From: Oscillibacter sp. 1-3
GTDB lineage: Bacteria; Bacillota; Clostridia; Oscillospirales; Oscillospiraceae
NCBI RefSeq assembly: GCF_000403435.2
Contig: NZ_KE159707.1
Span: 212,095 to 276,094 of the forward strand
Direction: 5' to 3'
Length of the DNA: 64,000 bases
Of the stretch, positions 28,049-39,100 are shown piece after piece. Made by a program: the position numbers and the translations under genes. Position 1 is the stretch's first letter. Each line of letters begins with the position of its first letter. The notes under the pieces are model-generated. The model was not told the DNA's origin and ran no database searches. It was given only the letters and a program-made list of their open reading frames with translations.

Positions 28049-29053
28049 ATGAGCCGTGCAACGGTGCTGGAATTGCTGCGGGACGGGGAGGGCGCGTTTC
28101 TCTCCGGCGAGGAGCTGAGCCGCCGGCTGGGCCTCAGCCGCGCCGCGGTATGGAAAGCGGTGGACGCCCTGCGCAGGGAGGGCTATGTCATCGAGGCCCG
28201 CACGGGCCTGGGGTACCGCCTGGCTGCCGTGCCGGACGCCATGACCGAGGCGGAAATCCGCAGCTTCCTGGGCAAAACTGCGGTGGTGGGCCGGGAGCTG
28301 CGGTGCTTCGATACGCTGGACTCCACCAACATCCGGGCCAAGCAGCTGGCCCAGGAGGGCGCGCCGGACGGCGCCGTGGTGACGGCGGACCTTCAGACCG
28401 CCGGACGGGGGCGGATGGACCGCTCCTTCCAGTCCCCCAGGGGCAAGGGCGTGTACCTGACGGCGCTGCTGCGGCCCCATCTCCCGCCGGAGCGGCTGCT
28501 GCCGGTGACGGCTATGGCAGGCGTTGCGGTGTGCGACGCGGTGGAGGAGCTCTGCGGCGTCCGCCCGGGGCTGAAGTGGCCCAACGACCCGGTGCTGGGG
28601 GGCAGGAAGCTCTGCGGCATTTTGACGGAGCTCTCCCTGGAGGGGGAGACGGGCCGGGTGCAGTACCTGGTGCTGGGCATCGGCGTCAACGTGGGGCAGA
28701 CGGCGGAGGACTTCTCCCCGGAGGTGGCGGAGGTGGCGACCTCCCTCTCCATGGCCCTGGGGCGGAGCGTGTCCCGTCCGGCCCTGGCGGCGGCGGAGAT
28801 CCGGGCGCTGGATAAGCTGTACGCCAGCCTGCTGGCGGGGGACCTGTCGGCGTATCTGGAGGCCTACCGGCGAGACTGCGTGAACCTGGGCAGAACCGTG
28901 CAGCTGATCTCGCCGGACGGCGCCCGGGAGACCGCCCAGGCCCTGGACATCAACCGTGAATTCAGCCTGGTGGTGCGGACTGAGGCGGGCGAGACGAAGA
29001 CCGTCCGCTCCGGCGAGGTGTCCGTCCGGGGTATGTACGGATACACCGAGTGA
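28049..29053 (+). CDS. birA: Biotin-[acetyl-CoA-carboxylase] ligase / biotin operon repressor
   Basis: 334 residues from the ATG behind GAAGGAGG. Residues about 1-60 are a winged helix (LSGEELSRRLGLSRAAVWKAVDALRREGY). The ligase domain has DSTNIRAKQLA, TAGRGRMDRSF (biotinyl-AMP loop; most homologues have G after GRGR-x, here D), KWPNDPVLGGRKLCGIL and the C-terminal SH3-like domain. It biotinylates carboxyl-carrier proteins and represses biotin genes. It is followed 16 bases later by the chromate transporter pair. Confidence 0.93.
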   Translation: MSRATVLELLRDGEGAFLSGEELSRRLGLSRAAVWKAVDALRREGYVIEARTGLGYRLAAVPDAMTEAEIRSFLGKTAVVGRELRCFDTLDSTNIRAKQLAQEGAPDGAVVTADLQTAGRGRMDRSFQSPRGKGVYLTALLRPHLPPERLLPVTAMAGVAVCDAVEELCGVRPGLKWPNDPVLGGRKLCGILTELSLEGETGRVQYLVLGIGVNVGQTAEDFSPEVAEVATSLSMALGRSVSRPALAAAEIRALDKLYASLLAGDLSAYLEAYRRDCVNLGRTVQLISPDGARETAQALDINREFSLVVRTEAGETKTVRSGEVSVRGMYGYTE

Positions 29054-29069
29054 GAATGGAGGCAATATT

Positions 29070-29612
29070 TTGAAACTTCTTTGGGAACTGTTTTGGACCT
29101 TTGCCAAAATGGGCGCCATCACCTTCGGCGGCGGCATGGCCATGCTGCCTATCCTACAGCGTGAGGTGGTGGAGAACAAGCGCTGGGCCACCGAGGAGGA
29201 GCTGACGGACTACTATGCCATCGGCCAGTGCACCCCCGGCATCATCGCGGTGAACACCGCCACGTTTATCGGCCAGAAGTGCGGCGGCACGGCGGGGGGC
29301 ATCCTGGCCACTCTGGGGGTGGTATTTCCGTCCCTTGTCATCATCTCCATCCTGGCAGGCCTGATTACCAACTTTGCCCACCTGGCTTGGGTCAAAAACG
29401 CCTTTGCCGGCATTCAAGTGTGCGTGTGCGTGCTGATCTTCAACGCGGTGATTAAGCTGCTGAAAAAGTCCGTGGTGGATAAGCGCACAGCGGCCATTTT
29501 CCTGCTGGTGCTGGCGGGGGGACTGTTCCTGAACCTGTCCCCGGTGTGGTTCGTCGTCGCGGCGGCCCTGGCGGGCATCCTCCTGAAAAATCTGGAGGTG
29601 AGGAAATCATGA
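29070..29612 (+). CDS. Chromate transporter, first half-size subunit
   Basis: 180 residues from a TTG start preceded by TGGAGG seven bases upstream; no ATG is available. The N-terminus LFWTFAKMGAITFGGGMAMLPILQREVV and YAIGQCTPGIIAVNTATFIGQK are the hallmark FGGG and PGP-like motifs of the CHR family. Half-size CHR proteins work as pairs. It overlaps the second subunit gene by four bases (ATGA). Substrate could be chromate or another oxyanion; the physiological one is unknown. Confidence 0.9.
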   Translation: MKLLWELFWTFAKMGAITFGGGMAMLPILQREVVENKRWATEEELTDYYAIGQCTPGIIAVNTATFIGQKCGGTAGGILATLGVVFPSLVIISILAGLITNFAHLAWVKNAFAGIQVCVCVLIFNAVIKLLKKSVVDKRTAAIFLLVLAGGLFLNLSPVWFVVAAALAGILLKNLEVRKS

Positions 29613-30232
29613 TCGGCGTCTATCTGCGGCTCTACTGGGAGTTTTTCAAAACCGGCCTCTTCGCCGTGGGCGGGGGCATGGCCACGCTGCCCTTCCTCCA
29701 GAACATCGGCGAGACCACCGGCTGGTACACCTACGGCGACCTGATGAATATGCTGGCGGTGTCGGAGTCCACCCCCGGCCCTATCGGCATCAACATGGCC
29801 ACCTACGTAGGCTTCTCCGTGGGGGGCGTCCCCGGGGCAGTCATCGCCACGCTGGGCGAGGTGACGCCCTCCATCATCGTGATCCTGATTGTGGCGGCCA
29901 TCCTCCGCAGCTTCCGGGACAACGTGTACGTGGACTGGGCCTTTTACGGCCTGCGGCCCGCCTCCACCGGCCTCATCGGCGCCGCCTGCGCCTCCGTTGT
30001 GCTGGAGGTGCTGACAAACGTGGAGACCGCCGGCGGAGAGGGGAGCCTGGTGAAGACCTTCCGCCTGGGCGACGGCGGCCTGACGGCCCTGCTGAACTGG
30101 CGGGGACTGCTGCTGGCGGCGCTGCTGCTGGCGCTGACCAACTGGGTCAAGCCCACCAAAAAGCTGCACCCAATTGTGTTCATTGCCCTGTCCGCCGTTG
30201 TGGGCGTGGCGTTCGGCTTCGCGGGTACGTGA
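29609..30232 (+). CDS. Chromate transporter, second half-size subunit
   Basis: 207 residues, start ATG overlapping the stop of the preceding gene. It shows the same family pattern: FFKTGLFAVGGGMATLPFLQNI, then SESTPGPIGINMATYVGFSVGG, followed by hydrophobic segments. It is homologous to and presumably complexed with the 29070-29612 product, its opposite-topology partner. A dispersed repeat and a terminator follow. Confidence 0.9.
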   Translation: MIGVYLRLYWEFFKTGLFAVGGGMATLPFLQNIGETTGWYTYGDLMNMLAVSESTPGPIGINMATYVGFSVGGVPGAVIATLGEVTPSIIVILIVAAILRSFRDNVYVDWAFYGLRPASTGLIGAACASVVLEVLTNVETAGGEGSLVKTFRLGDGGLTALLNWRGLLLAALLLALTNWVKPTKKLHPIVFIALSAVVGVAFGFAGT

Positions 30233-30251
30233 GAGGCGTTTATCTTAATTA

Positions 30252-30410
30252 GGCCTTGTTTGAAAAACGGCGGAATGCCCAGCGGCGAGAGATTTTTTCG
30301 CCAATCAAGGCAAATTTTTGCAGGCGGGCTGACGCCCGGCAAGAACATTTAACGCAGAGTGGCGGATCAAGATCCACCGTTTGGGCGTTTTGGCTTTTTT
30401 CAAACAGGGC
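30252..30410. repeat. Dispersed ~150-bp palindromic repeat, copy 2
   Basis: It begins GGCCTTGTTTG, includes CGGCGAGAGATTTTTTCGCC and GATCCACCGTTTGGGC, and ends CAAACAGGGC, so its ends are inverted. The blocks and their order match the copy at 22251-22400; the middle is divergent. It lies between the chromate transporter genes and their terminator. Confidence 0.65.
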
Positions 30411-30430
30411 TTAATAATAGTTACCGTATG

Positions 30431-30458
30431 AGGACCGCCCCTACGGCGGTCCTTTTTT
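30431..30458 (+). terminator. Terminator after the chromate transporter genes
   Basis: Perfect 9-bp stem AGGACCGCC/GGCGGTCCT with a CCTAC loop, followed by TTTTT. Confidence 0.85.
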
Positions 30459-30512
30459 CTTGCCCGGCGGAGGCTGGAAGCGGCGGGTTTCTCAAAAATT
30501 CGACAGCCGTAC

Positions 30513-30541
30513 TTGACGGGAGGCGCAAAAACCGATATTAT
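30513..30541 (+). promoter_or_regulatory. Candidate promoter of the SH3-domain gene
   Basis: TTGACG (30513-30518), a 17-base spacer and TATTAT (30536-30541), 36 bases before the ATG. Confidence 0.6.
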
Positions 30542-30577
30542 GTAGAATGTGAAACCGTCAATTACAGGAGGACTACC

Positions 30578-31567
30578 ATGGCAATGAAACGCTGCCCCGT
30601 CTGCGGGGAGAGATATTCCGATACATACCGCTACTGTCCCTTCTGCGAGGAGGAGGACCTGGACCGGGAGGAGGAGGTCCGCCGCGCTCCGCCACGGAGC
30701 GGACGCCGCGTGGGTGTCGGCAGCGGCCGCCAGCCCAATCTGGTGACGCCCACCCTGGTGGTGCTGATTCTCTTTATGGCCGCCCTGCTGGTATACCTGC
30801 TGTGGGGAGACAAGATCGCCGACAAATTCGGCAAAGACAAGGAGCCGGACGACAAGCCCGGCGTGGAGGACCCCGTCACGCCCGCTCAGCCGGTGCAGAA
30901 GGACCCCGTGGCGCAGGACCCCGCCGTCACGGACCCGGACGAGCCCAACGGCGATATGCCTGACGAGCCAGTCATCACCACGCCCGGCGACACCAATACC
31001 ACCACGCCCTCCAGCCCCACCGCCAGCTATGAGAGCGCCAGCGCCCTGCCCGGCGGCCTGACTTACACCAATATCAGGGATAACGACTTCACCCGCAAGA
31101 TCTCCGAGGGAGTCTATCAGCTGAAGGTCTCCGGCGGCAGCGGCACCTATACCTGGATCAGCGAGGACCCGGGCATCGCCTCCGTGGACAGCAGCGGCAA
31201 TGTGACTCCTATCTCCGCGGGCATCACCCACATTCTGGTTACTGACGGCAGCAAGAAGGTCATCTGCACCGTCCGGGTGACTGCGGGCAGCAGCACCCAG
31301 CCCGCGCCGCAGCCCTCCACGCCCACCACCACGCCCAGCAGCGGCGGTACCCTGAAAACCGGCGCTGCAACGGTCATCAACGGCGGCAACGGCGTGCGGG
31401 TCCGCTCCGGCCCCGGCACCAACTACGATATTCTGGCCACCGTGCCCAACGGCGGCTCTGTCCAAGTGGTGCAGAGCATGGGCAACGACTGGTACGAGAT
31501 CACCTTCTCCAACGTGGGCGGCGTGACCACCACCGGCTACATGAAGGGTGAGTTCCTGTCCAACTGA
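30578..31567 (+). CDS. Zinc-ribbon, single-pass membrane protein with Ig-like and SH3 domains
   Basis: 329 residues from the ATG behind AGGAGG. The N-terminus MKRCPVCGERYSDTYRYCPFC is a rubredoxin-type zinc ribbon. One membrane helix (TPTLVVLILFMAALLVYLLW, about 65-84) follows, then an acidic Pro-rich linker, a Big_2-like domain (ISEDPGIASVDSSGNVTPIS, about 170-245), a Ser/Thr/Pro linker, and a C-terminal bacterial SH3 domain (GVRVRSGPGTNYDILATVPNG). The SH3 part probably binds cell wall; the zinc ribbon stays in the cytoplasm. Such proteins may link cytoplasmic and wall processes; the specific role is unknown. Confidence 0.8.
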   Translation: MAMKRCPVCGERYSDTYRYCPFCEEEDLDREEEVRRAPPRSGRRVGVGSGRQPNLVTPTLVVLILFMAALLVYLLWGDKIADKFGKDKEPDDKPGVEDPVTPAQPVQKDPVAQDPAVTDPDEPNGDMPDEPVITTPGDTNTTTPSSPTASYESASALPGGLTYTNIRDNDFTRKISEGVYQLKVSGGSGTYTWISEDPGIASVDSSGNVTPISAGITHILVTDGSKKVICTVRVTAGSSTQPAPQPSTPTTTPSSGGTLKTGAATVINGGNGVRVRSGPGTNYDILATVPNGGSVQVVQSMGNDWYEITFSNVGGVTTTGYMKGEFLSN

Positions 31568-31677
31568 ATACGCGGAATATGAAAAGAGCGGCGGTCCCGG
31601 AAGGAACGGGGGCCGTAAAACAGTATTTTTGAAAAAAGCTGAAAACGTAGTGTTTTCAAGGGACGGCGTGGCTTCGG

Positions 31678-33605
<1,928 letters not shown>

Positions 33606-33637
33606 AGGCTCTCCTTTCAAATCTTCAAAATTGTTGT

Positions 33638-34075
33638 GAAATCAAAAGTGCATTTTGCACTTTTGATTTCATGGATACAAACGTGGAGTGCAAAATGCAC
33701 TTGGCGTTAAAATCAGAATTGCAAAGTGCAAGTCTGATTGAAATTTTGGCGGTGACGTTGATGTGGCCCGGTGGTCGGCGGCATTCTGACGCAGACCAGA
33801 ACGAAAAGTTTTCGTTCTGATTTCAAGATTGCAAAATGCAATCTTGAAATTGACTGTATCAGCATACGCAAAATCACAGGCGCATTTCGCCTTTGATTTC
33901 TCAGGGAGGTGGCGGACATTTTGACCGCCAATCAGAACGACATTTTGACGTTCTGATTCTGGTCAACGGCAAAATGTCGCAGACCAGACTGCGCCCAGCG
34001 CAGTTTGATTTGGTGAGCCGCAAAATGCGGTTTACCTACTGTGCTAACGTGGCGGAAAATTTTTCCGCCACGTTA
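33638..34075. repeat. Array of 13 consecutive hairpins with variable stems and related loops
   Basis: Hairpins at 33638-33670 (15-bp stem), 33680-33708, 33711-33739, 33772-33798, 33797-33819, 33821-33849 (13 bp), 33871-33899, 33910-33930, 33930-33958 (10 bp), 33958-33988, 33988-34004 (7 bp), 34016-34032 and 34045-34075 (15 bp). Stem sequences differ, but most tops read GCAAAATGC or its complement, and two share the loop ACATTTTGA. Stem modules recur in pairs: AATCAGAACG, TGGTC, AACGTGG, TGGCGG, AAATCA. There is no open frame. The array fills the gap between the relaxase 3' end and tnpW. Function unknown. Confidence 0.9.
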
Positions 34076-34087
34076 AAAAGGATGATG

Positions 34088-35560
34088 TCAGCGGTCATGC
34101 TCTGTCTCCCGCCGTTTCTGCTGGGTCTGCTCCTGCTGGCGCAGAGCGGTGTCCACACAGCTTTTCACCTGCCGTAGCTTTTTCAGATCGTCACGTAGGT
34201 GCTTGTACCGCTCATACTCAGCGGGATAGTTCCGCTGTACCTCCGACAACTCCTGCCGCCACGCCTGGACGGGAATTTTATCCTCTGGGGAACGGTGCTT
34301 GTCCAGCTTCCGGCGGGCCATGTGGAATGTCCGCAGCTCGCCCTCATGCTCCAACTCGAATTTCTCCCGCTGGCCCTTCCACTTGATGGCTTTCCACTTG
34401 TCGTAGATGGGTTTGGTTTCCCGGTAGAGGTCAACCAAATGAAGCAAATCCGCTACCTCCTTCTTCCGGGCCAACATAGCTTTCAGAGAATCGTTGACGG
34501 CCTCCGTCTGCTCGTTACGGAGAGCGAGGCGGGCCTCCAAATCTTCCAGGGTAAGCAGATCATTCTCCGTCAGATAATTGACCACCTCGGCAAAACTTTT
34601 GAGATTTCCAATCCGGGCATTGCGGCTCCACGCTCCGGCATTCCTGGCGGCATAGTAGGCGTTCAGGAAGTCGGCAAGGGTTGGGGCCTGGGGCTGTCTC
34701 AATTCTTCTTTTATGGCTTTTATCCAATCCGTCAGGTCAGCGATTTTCTTCCGAAGATTGCTCAGCATTTTTCGGGCCGCTTTCACCCAGCGGTTCCAAT
34801 CGCCCTTATCGGTGGAAATGCCTCTGGCCTCCATCTGGCGGACGGCCACGCCCTCATGAACAGTGGGCAATATGTCGAGACCCTGCAGCTCATAGGAGCG
34901 GTGGTCAATGCGGCACTCCAGACCCTTTTCCTCGAACTTGGCGTTGACCATAGCGGCCCACACCTCCCGCCAATGTTCCAGCGTTTCCGGGCTTCCCCAG
35001 TCGGTGGTGGGAACAGCGTCAAAGAGGGCCTTGCCGTCCTCGCCCATGATGCGGTTTCCGTTCCCGTCCAGACGGTAGACGCGCCTCTGCTTAAAGCCCC
35101 ATTTGCCGCTTTCCTCGATAGGCCGGATAGGGCAGAGGACATGAAAGTGGGGATTGGGAATACCGCCGTCCTCCTTGTCCGGCTGGTGGATGGCAAAGTC
35201 GGCAATCATGCCCCGGCCCACAAGCTGCTCGGACACAAATTGCCTTGCGAGAGCGATGTTTTCCTCCAAAGAAAATTCGTTCTGCAAGGCAATGTCAAAG
35301 CTGTATGCAAGCTGGGCTTTCTTGCCGCGCTCGGCCTTCTCCACGGCGTTCCAGAGGGTAGCGCGGTCCTGGTACTCGGCGAGGACCTGGGGCGGCAGGA
35401 GAATGCCGGTACAGACCACGCCGCCCTTGTGGGTGTAGTCGCTGACCTCGCCGTAATACTCGCTATACAATTTCTCTCCAGCTCGGTAGGCCGCAGAAGC
35501 AACAACGGACTGTCCCTCGCTCCGCCGGACCTGGGTGACGTGGAGATGGAACAGGGCCAA
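34088..35560 (-). CDS. MobA/MobL-family relaxase (MOBQ)
   Basis: 490 residues. The start is TTG at 35560, directly after the TAA of the DUF3847 gene; that gene's last codons (CAGGAGGGC) supply the ribosome-binding site. The N-terminus ALFHLHVTQVRRSEGQSVVASAAYRAGE is typical of MobA/MobL, and NPHFHVLCP carries the metal-binding histidines. The catalytic domain covers about 1-250; the rest is helical and charged. It would nick the candidate oriT at 36110-36143 and lead the strand into a helper element's conjugation pore. The second relaxase in this window (54222-55565) is of another family. Confidence 0.9.
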   Translation of the reverse strand: MALFHLHVTQVRRSEGQSVVASAAYRAGEKLYSEYYGEVSDYTHKGGVVCTGILLPPQVLAEYQDRATLWNAVEKAERGKKAQLAYSFDIALQNEFSLEENIALARQFVSEQLVGRGMIADFAIHQPDKEDGGIPNPHFHVLCPIRPIEESGKWGFKQRRVYRLDGNGNRIMGEDGKALFDAVPTTDWGSPETLEHWREVWAAMVNAKFEEKGLECRIDHRSYELQGLDILPTVHEGVAVRQMEARGISTDKGDWNRWVKAARKMLSNLRKKIADLTDWIKAIKEELRQPQAPTLADFLNAYYAARNAGAWSRNARIGNLKSFAEVVNYLTENDLLTLEDLEARLALRNEQTEAVNDSLKAMLARKKEVADLLHLVDLYRETKPIYDKWKAIKWKGQREKFELEHEGELRTFHMARRKLDKHRSPEDKIPVQAWRQELSEVQRNYPAEYERYKHLRDDLKKLRQVKSCVDTALRQQEQTQQKRRETEHDR

Positions 35561-35854
35561 TTATCCGCCCTCCTGCTGGTCAATCATGCGTCTGACCAGA
35601 GCGGAAACTTCCGGCAGGGAAAAGATTTGCTCCGCCAGCTTTCGGAAAGCTGCTTGGCTCAGGCCGCGCACCTCCGGGGCAACGCTTTCCACGTCGGCCC
35701 CACGGACGATAAGCCTGTGGTTTCGCTTCTTCCGCTCGCCCTCGGTGTAGTAGTGGACACGGTTCTCCAATCGGCGCTGTCGGTGCTGGTACTGCTCCCG
35801 TTTGGCAATGGCCTCGTCCCGCTCTTTCTCCAACTGCTCTCGTGATTTTTTCAT
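35561..35854 (-). CDS. DUF3847 protein, relaxase-associated
   Basis: 97 residues from the ATG at 35854. The N-terminal half is a basic helix (KKSREQLEKERDEAIAKREQYQ), followed by RQRRLENRVHYYTEGERKKRNHRLIVRGA, a pattern of DUF3847, found next to MobA/MobL genes on Firmicute elements. It probably acts as an oriT accessory. Its stop abuts the relaxase TTG with no gap, so the two are translationally coupled. Confidence 0.75.
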   Translation of the reverse strand: MKKSREQLEKERDEAIAKREQYQHRQRRLENRVHYYTEGERKKRNHRLIVRGADVESVAPEVRGLSQAAFRKLAEQIFSLPEVSALVRRMIDQQEGG

Positions 35855-35894
35855 GCTGTTTGTCTCCTTCGATTCAGAATTTTGAACATAAAAA

Positions 35895-35926
35895 GACCGC
35901 TTACCGGGGGTGTCCGGTAAACGGTC
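35895..35926. repeat. Hairpin upstream of the DUF3847-relaxase operon
   Basis: GACCG-C-TTACCGG/CCGGTAA-A-CGGTC with a 6-base loop: 12 paired bases with one mismatch. It may be an accessory-protein binding site of the transfer origin or part of the operon promoter region. Confidence 0.6.
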
Positions 35927-36062
35927 AGGGGTACAGTGTTCGCTTTTGCCCCGTTGAAACGTGACAGACGCGAAGCGGGTGTCATGTTTCAGCGGGGGTG
36001 CAGGGATAGCCGCAAAGCGGCGCAAGGGGTGCAGCCCCTTGTACGGAGCGCAGCGACGCAAA

Positions 36063-36090
36063 CGGCCCGGACTTTCAGAAGTCCGGGCCG
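36063..36090. repeat. Perfect 12-bp hairpin beside oriT
   Basis: CGGCCCGGACTT/AAGTCCGGGCCG with a TCAG loop. It lies between the oriT and the relaxase operon. It lacks a T-run on either strand. It could serve oriT or terminate the surface-protein mRNA inefficiently. Confidence 0.65.
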
Positions 36091-36109
36091 CAGCCTCGCA
36101 GAGCGCACG

Positions 36110-36143
36110 ATACATGGTCGCAGACCATGTATAGAAGTGCGCC
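36110..36143. other. Candidate origin of transfer (RSF1010-like nic region)
   Basis: A perfect 10-bp inverted repeat ATACATGGTC-GCA-GACCATGTAT (36110-36132) is followed after two bases by AAGTGCGCC (36135-36143), and then, 8 bases later, by CCCCTAC. RSF1010/R1162 oriT, the substrate of the MOBQ relaxase MobA, has an inverted repeat followed by TAAGTGCGCCCT and CCCCTAC. The match in order and spacing, and the MobA/MobL relaxase encoded just beyond, support the call. Nicking would be expected inside GTGCGCC. Confidence 0.7.
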
Positions 36144-36155
36144 GTTCCGGTCCCC

Positions 36156-39100
36156 CTACTGATAGCTTTCCAGATAATTCTTCAACATCTGCGCCACCTG
36201 TGCGCGGGTAGCCTGCCTCTGGGGGCCTAACCGCCCGTCTCCGTAGCCATTCAAAATGCCGTTCTCCACGGCCCAGCGCAGGGCTTCCAGAGCGTAGCCG
36301 CTGATTTCGCTCTCGTCGTTGAAATGCAGCTCCTTGTTGGTAGCTACGGGACTGCCGGAATACCGCCAGAGCATGACCGCCAACTGCTCACGGGTGATAT
36401 TGTCATTGGGGCCGAACATACCGTTGCCGTAGCCGCCCACGATGCCGCACTCCGCAGCCCAGGTGATCGCCGTGGCATACCACGCGCTGGGGGCCACATC
36501 GGTAAAGGCGCTGCCACCCGTCACAGCGGGTTTGCCCTCCCTGTTGTAGAGAATCTGTGCAAGCTGGGCGCGGGACAGGTGATTGTCCGGCCCGAACAGG
36601 CCGTTGCCATAGCCGCCCATCAGACCATTCCGCAGAACATAGTCCACGGCCTCGTGATACCATGTCCCCACGCTCCGCAGGTCGGTGAAGCTGCGAGAGG
36701 GGCAGTCCGCGCCGCCATCACATGGCTTTTGCGTATCGTCCAGCAGGAGCGTGAAGGTGGCTTTTACGGTCACGGCCCTGCTGGGCATGGTGAAGGTGTA
36801 CTTCCCGCCGCTCTGAGCTGTCAGCTTGACCTCATTCCCCCGGCTGTCGGTGACAGTCAGGGTGTCCAGCACATAGCCGATGTCCGGGGTTGCGGTTAGA
36901 GCGATGGTGCTGCCACTGGCGGCGTTGGTGCGATTGGAGGTCACTTTACCATGCTCTGGCTTCTCCACGGTGACAGCATAGGTGGTGCTGGTGCTCCAGC
37001 CGTTAGAGCCGGACGAACCGCCTGACGTGCCACCTGTGGATTCGTCCGTCAGGATGGCAGTTAATGTAACGTCTCCGTTGGGCATGACAAAATAGGTGCT
37101 GGCGCTCAAGTAATCCTCAATCGTTCCGCCGCTGGCCTCCCATCTAACAAATCGCTTTCCAGAGGGAATTGTTGCGCTGATTGAAATTCGTGTTCCAGCA
37201 GAGTAAGAGCCGCTGCCAGAACCGCTAGTAACGGTCAATGTGTGATGGGTAGGTTGTTCGGGGGTATCAGGTTTTGGGGGAGCAGTTAGGTCCTCTGTTT
37301 TAGCAGGAATATCTTCTGTGTTTCCACTGTTGTCCATGACCCTAAACGGCACCGCAGGTTCTTCCACGACGCAGGATGGAGTGAGGATAGTTTCGGAGGC
37401 TTGCAAATCAATTTCCGCAGTAAAGCGCTTTAGCGGCAGATCGTCCTCTGCGTTATGGAAAATGGACGTACAGGCAACCGTTTGTGCCACCGGGTCAGCG
37501 GAGGAAATTCTGACCTCCCCGCTGCCGCCGAACAAATGCGCCCGCAGCGTTTCTTCCTGACGGTCATAGTAGAAATATCCATAGGGCTTATACAAGGGAA
37601 ATGAATCTGCGGTGGTGTTGACTGTCCCAACAGAATTTCCGGCATCGCCTTGAACCTCCAGAATCAAATCCCGCCCGGATATTTCCAATGTTGTAATTGG
37701 AAGGCCGTTTGCGGCTTCTGCAAGTTCATCCTCCGCAGCCAAAGCTATCATGCGGGTTTCGGTTTCCTGCGGAACCGTCCGATAGGAACCGCAGGAAGTC
37801 CCGTCCATAGAATAGACGCGGAACCGGTTGTCAAAATCCTGCTTCCTGTTTTTGTTTATCATGATACGCTGGCCATTAGTCAGGGTCAGGACATAATACT
37901 CATCCACCTTGTCCGTGGGATTTTCGTAGGAGCGAACGCGCACCCTGCTTGGGATATAAATATCATCCACCCCTGAGCAGTCATTGATATACTGGTCGCT
38001 TGTCCCCGTGATCACGTACAGATCATTCATCGGCCCGCCGTCCATCGCGTTTCTGCCGAGTCCGCCCACCAAAATGTCATTGATACTGCTGCCAACGAGA
38101 TAGTCATTTCCGTCGCCGCCAAGCAAAACCACCTGCTCTATGAGATTTTTGTCTATAATTTCATCATCGCCGGAAGAACCGAAGCTGAAACGTATTTGCA
38201 AATGATCCTGATTGCTGATAATCTCACACTGCTTCAGAGCCAGTGAGAGGGCATCCAGCCATAGCGGAGTTTTGACAAAATTCAATGCGTTTTCTATAAA
38301 AGCTAACCCATCTACCCTTGTCATTTCAAACTGACGGACTTCAGGCAGTGTTTGACGATATGGCGTACTCTGCGTCAGCCAAAACCTCCCAGAGGAGCGA
38401 TCATATTCCAGCATGGAACAGAGGTCGTGACAGCTGTTTTTGCCTACCGCCCCGGTGGTTGCGGTGAGAGCAGGCGCGTGGATTTGAACCGGAAGCCTGT
38501 CCGCGTTGGGGTAAGCAACCGCTTCATTAAATGTGGCTGTCCCCAAAGAGAACTGAAAAGCGTTGTTTTTACTTTCCGTCACATGATTAGTAAAATTCCA
38601 GTCGCCTGCACTATGGAAATGCTTGTAAATCTCCTCTCCACCGGCGAAATAGGCGTCCTCCATAATGAGGCCGTTGGCCCCGTTGAACAGCTCCGCCCGC
38701 TCTCCGGTCAGCAGCGAGATATAGCAGGCTATCGCGCCGCCCAGGGAGTGCCCCGTCAGCAGAATCTGCCGTCCGTCCCCGATGCTTCTCTTGTAAAAAT
38801 CCACCGCGTCCGAAAATTGTTCCGGCAGCTTGTTCAGCACCGCAAATTCAATATCCGCCCAAATATCCTTGGGTGATTCCGTTCCCCGGAACGCAATGAT
38901 TCTCTGATTCCGCTCCGCGTTGTCCAGCGCGACGGCGAAAAGCCCGGACGGTTCGGAAACAACGTTGACAATCTTCCAAGCACCCAGCACATCTTTATAG
39001 AAATCGGACAGTGGCGCATCCCAAACCGCCCAATTCCAAAGGGTTCGATCCGGTCCAATTGCGGCATCGGCAAAGGTTTCGACGGTGGCCCCGAAGCCGT

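Noticed and set aside
33638..34075. CRISPR or integron attC array
   Set aside because: No constant repeats with variable spacers, no cas or integrase-associated cassettes, and no reading frames between the hairpins.
34199..35845. A 548-codon plus-strand frame opposite the MobA/MobL relaxase
   Set aside because: Antisense to a gene with clear relaxase motifs; the translation has no recognisable domain.
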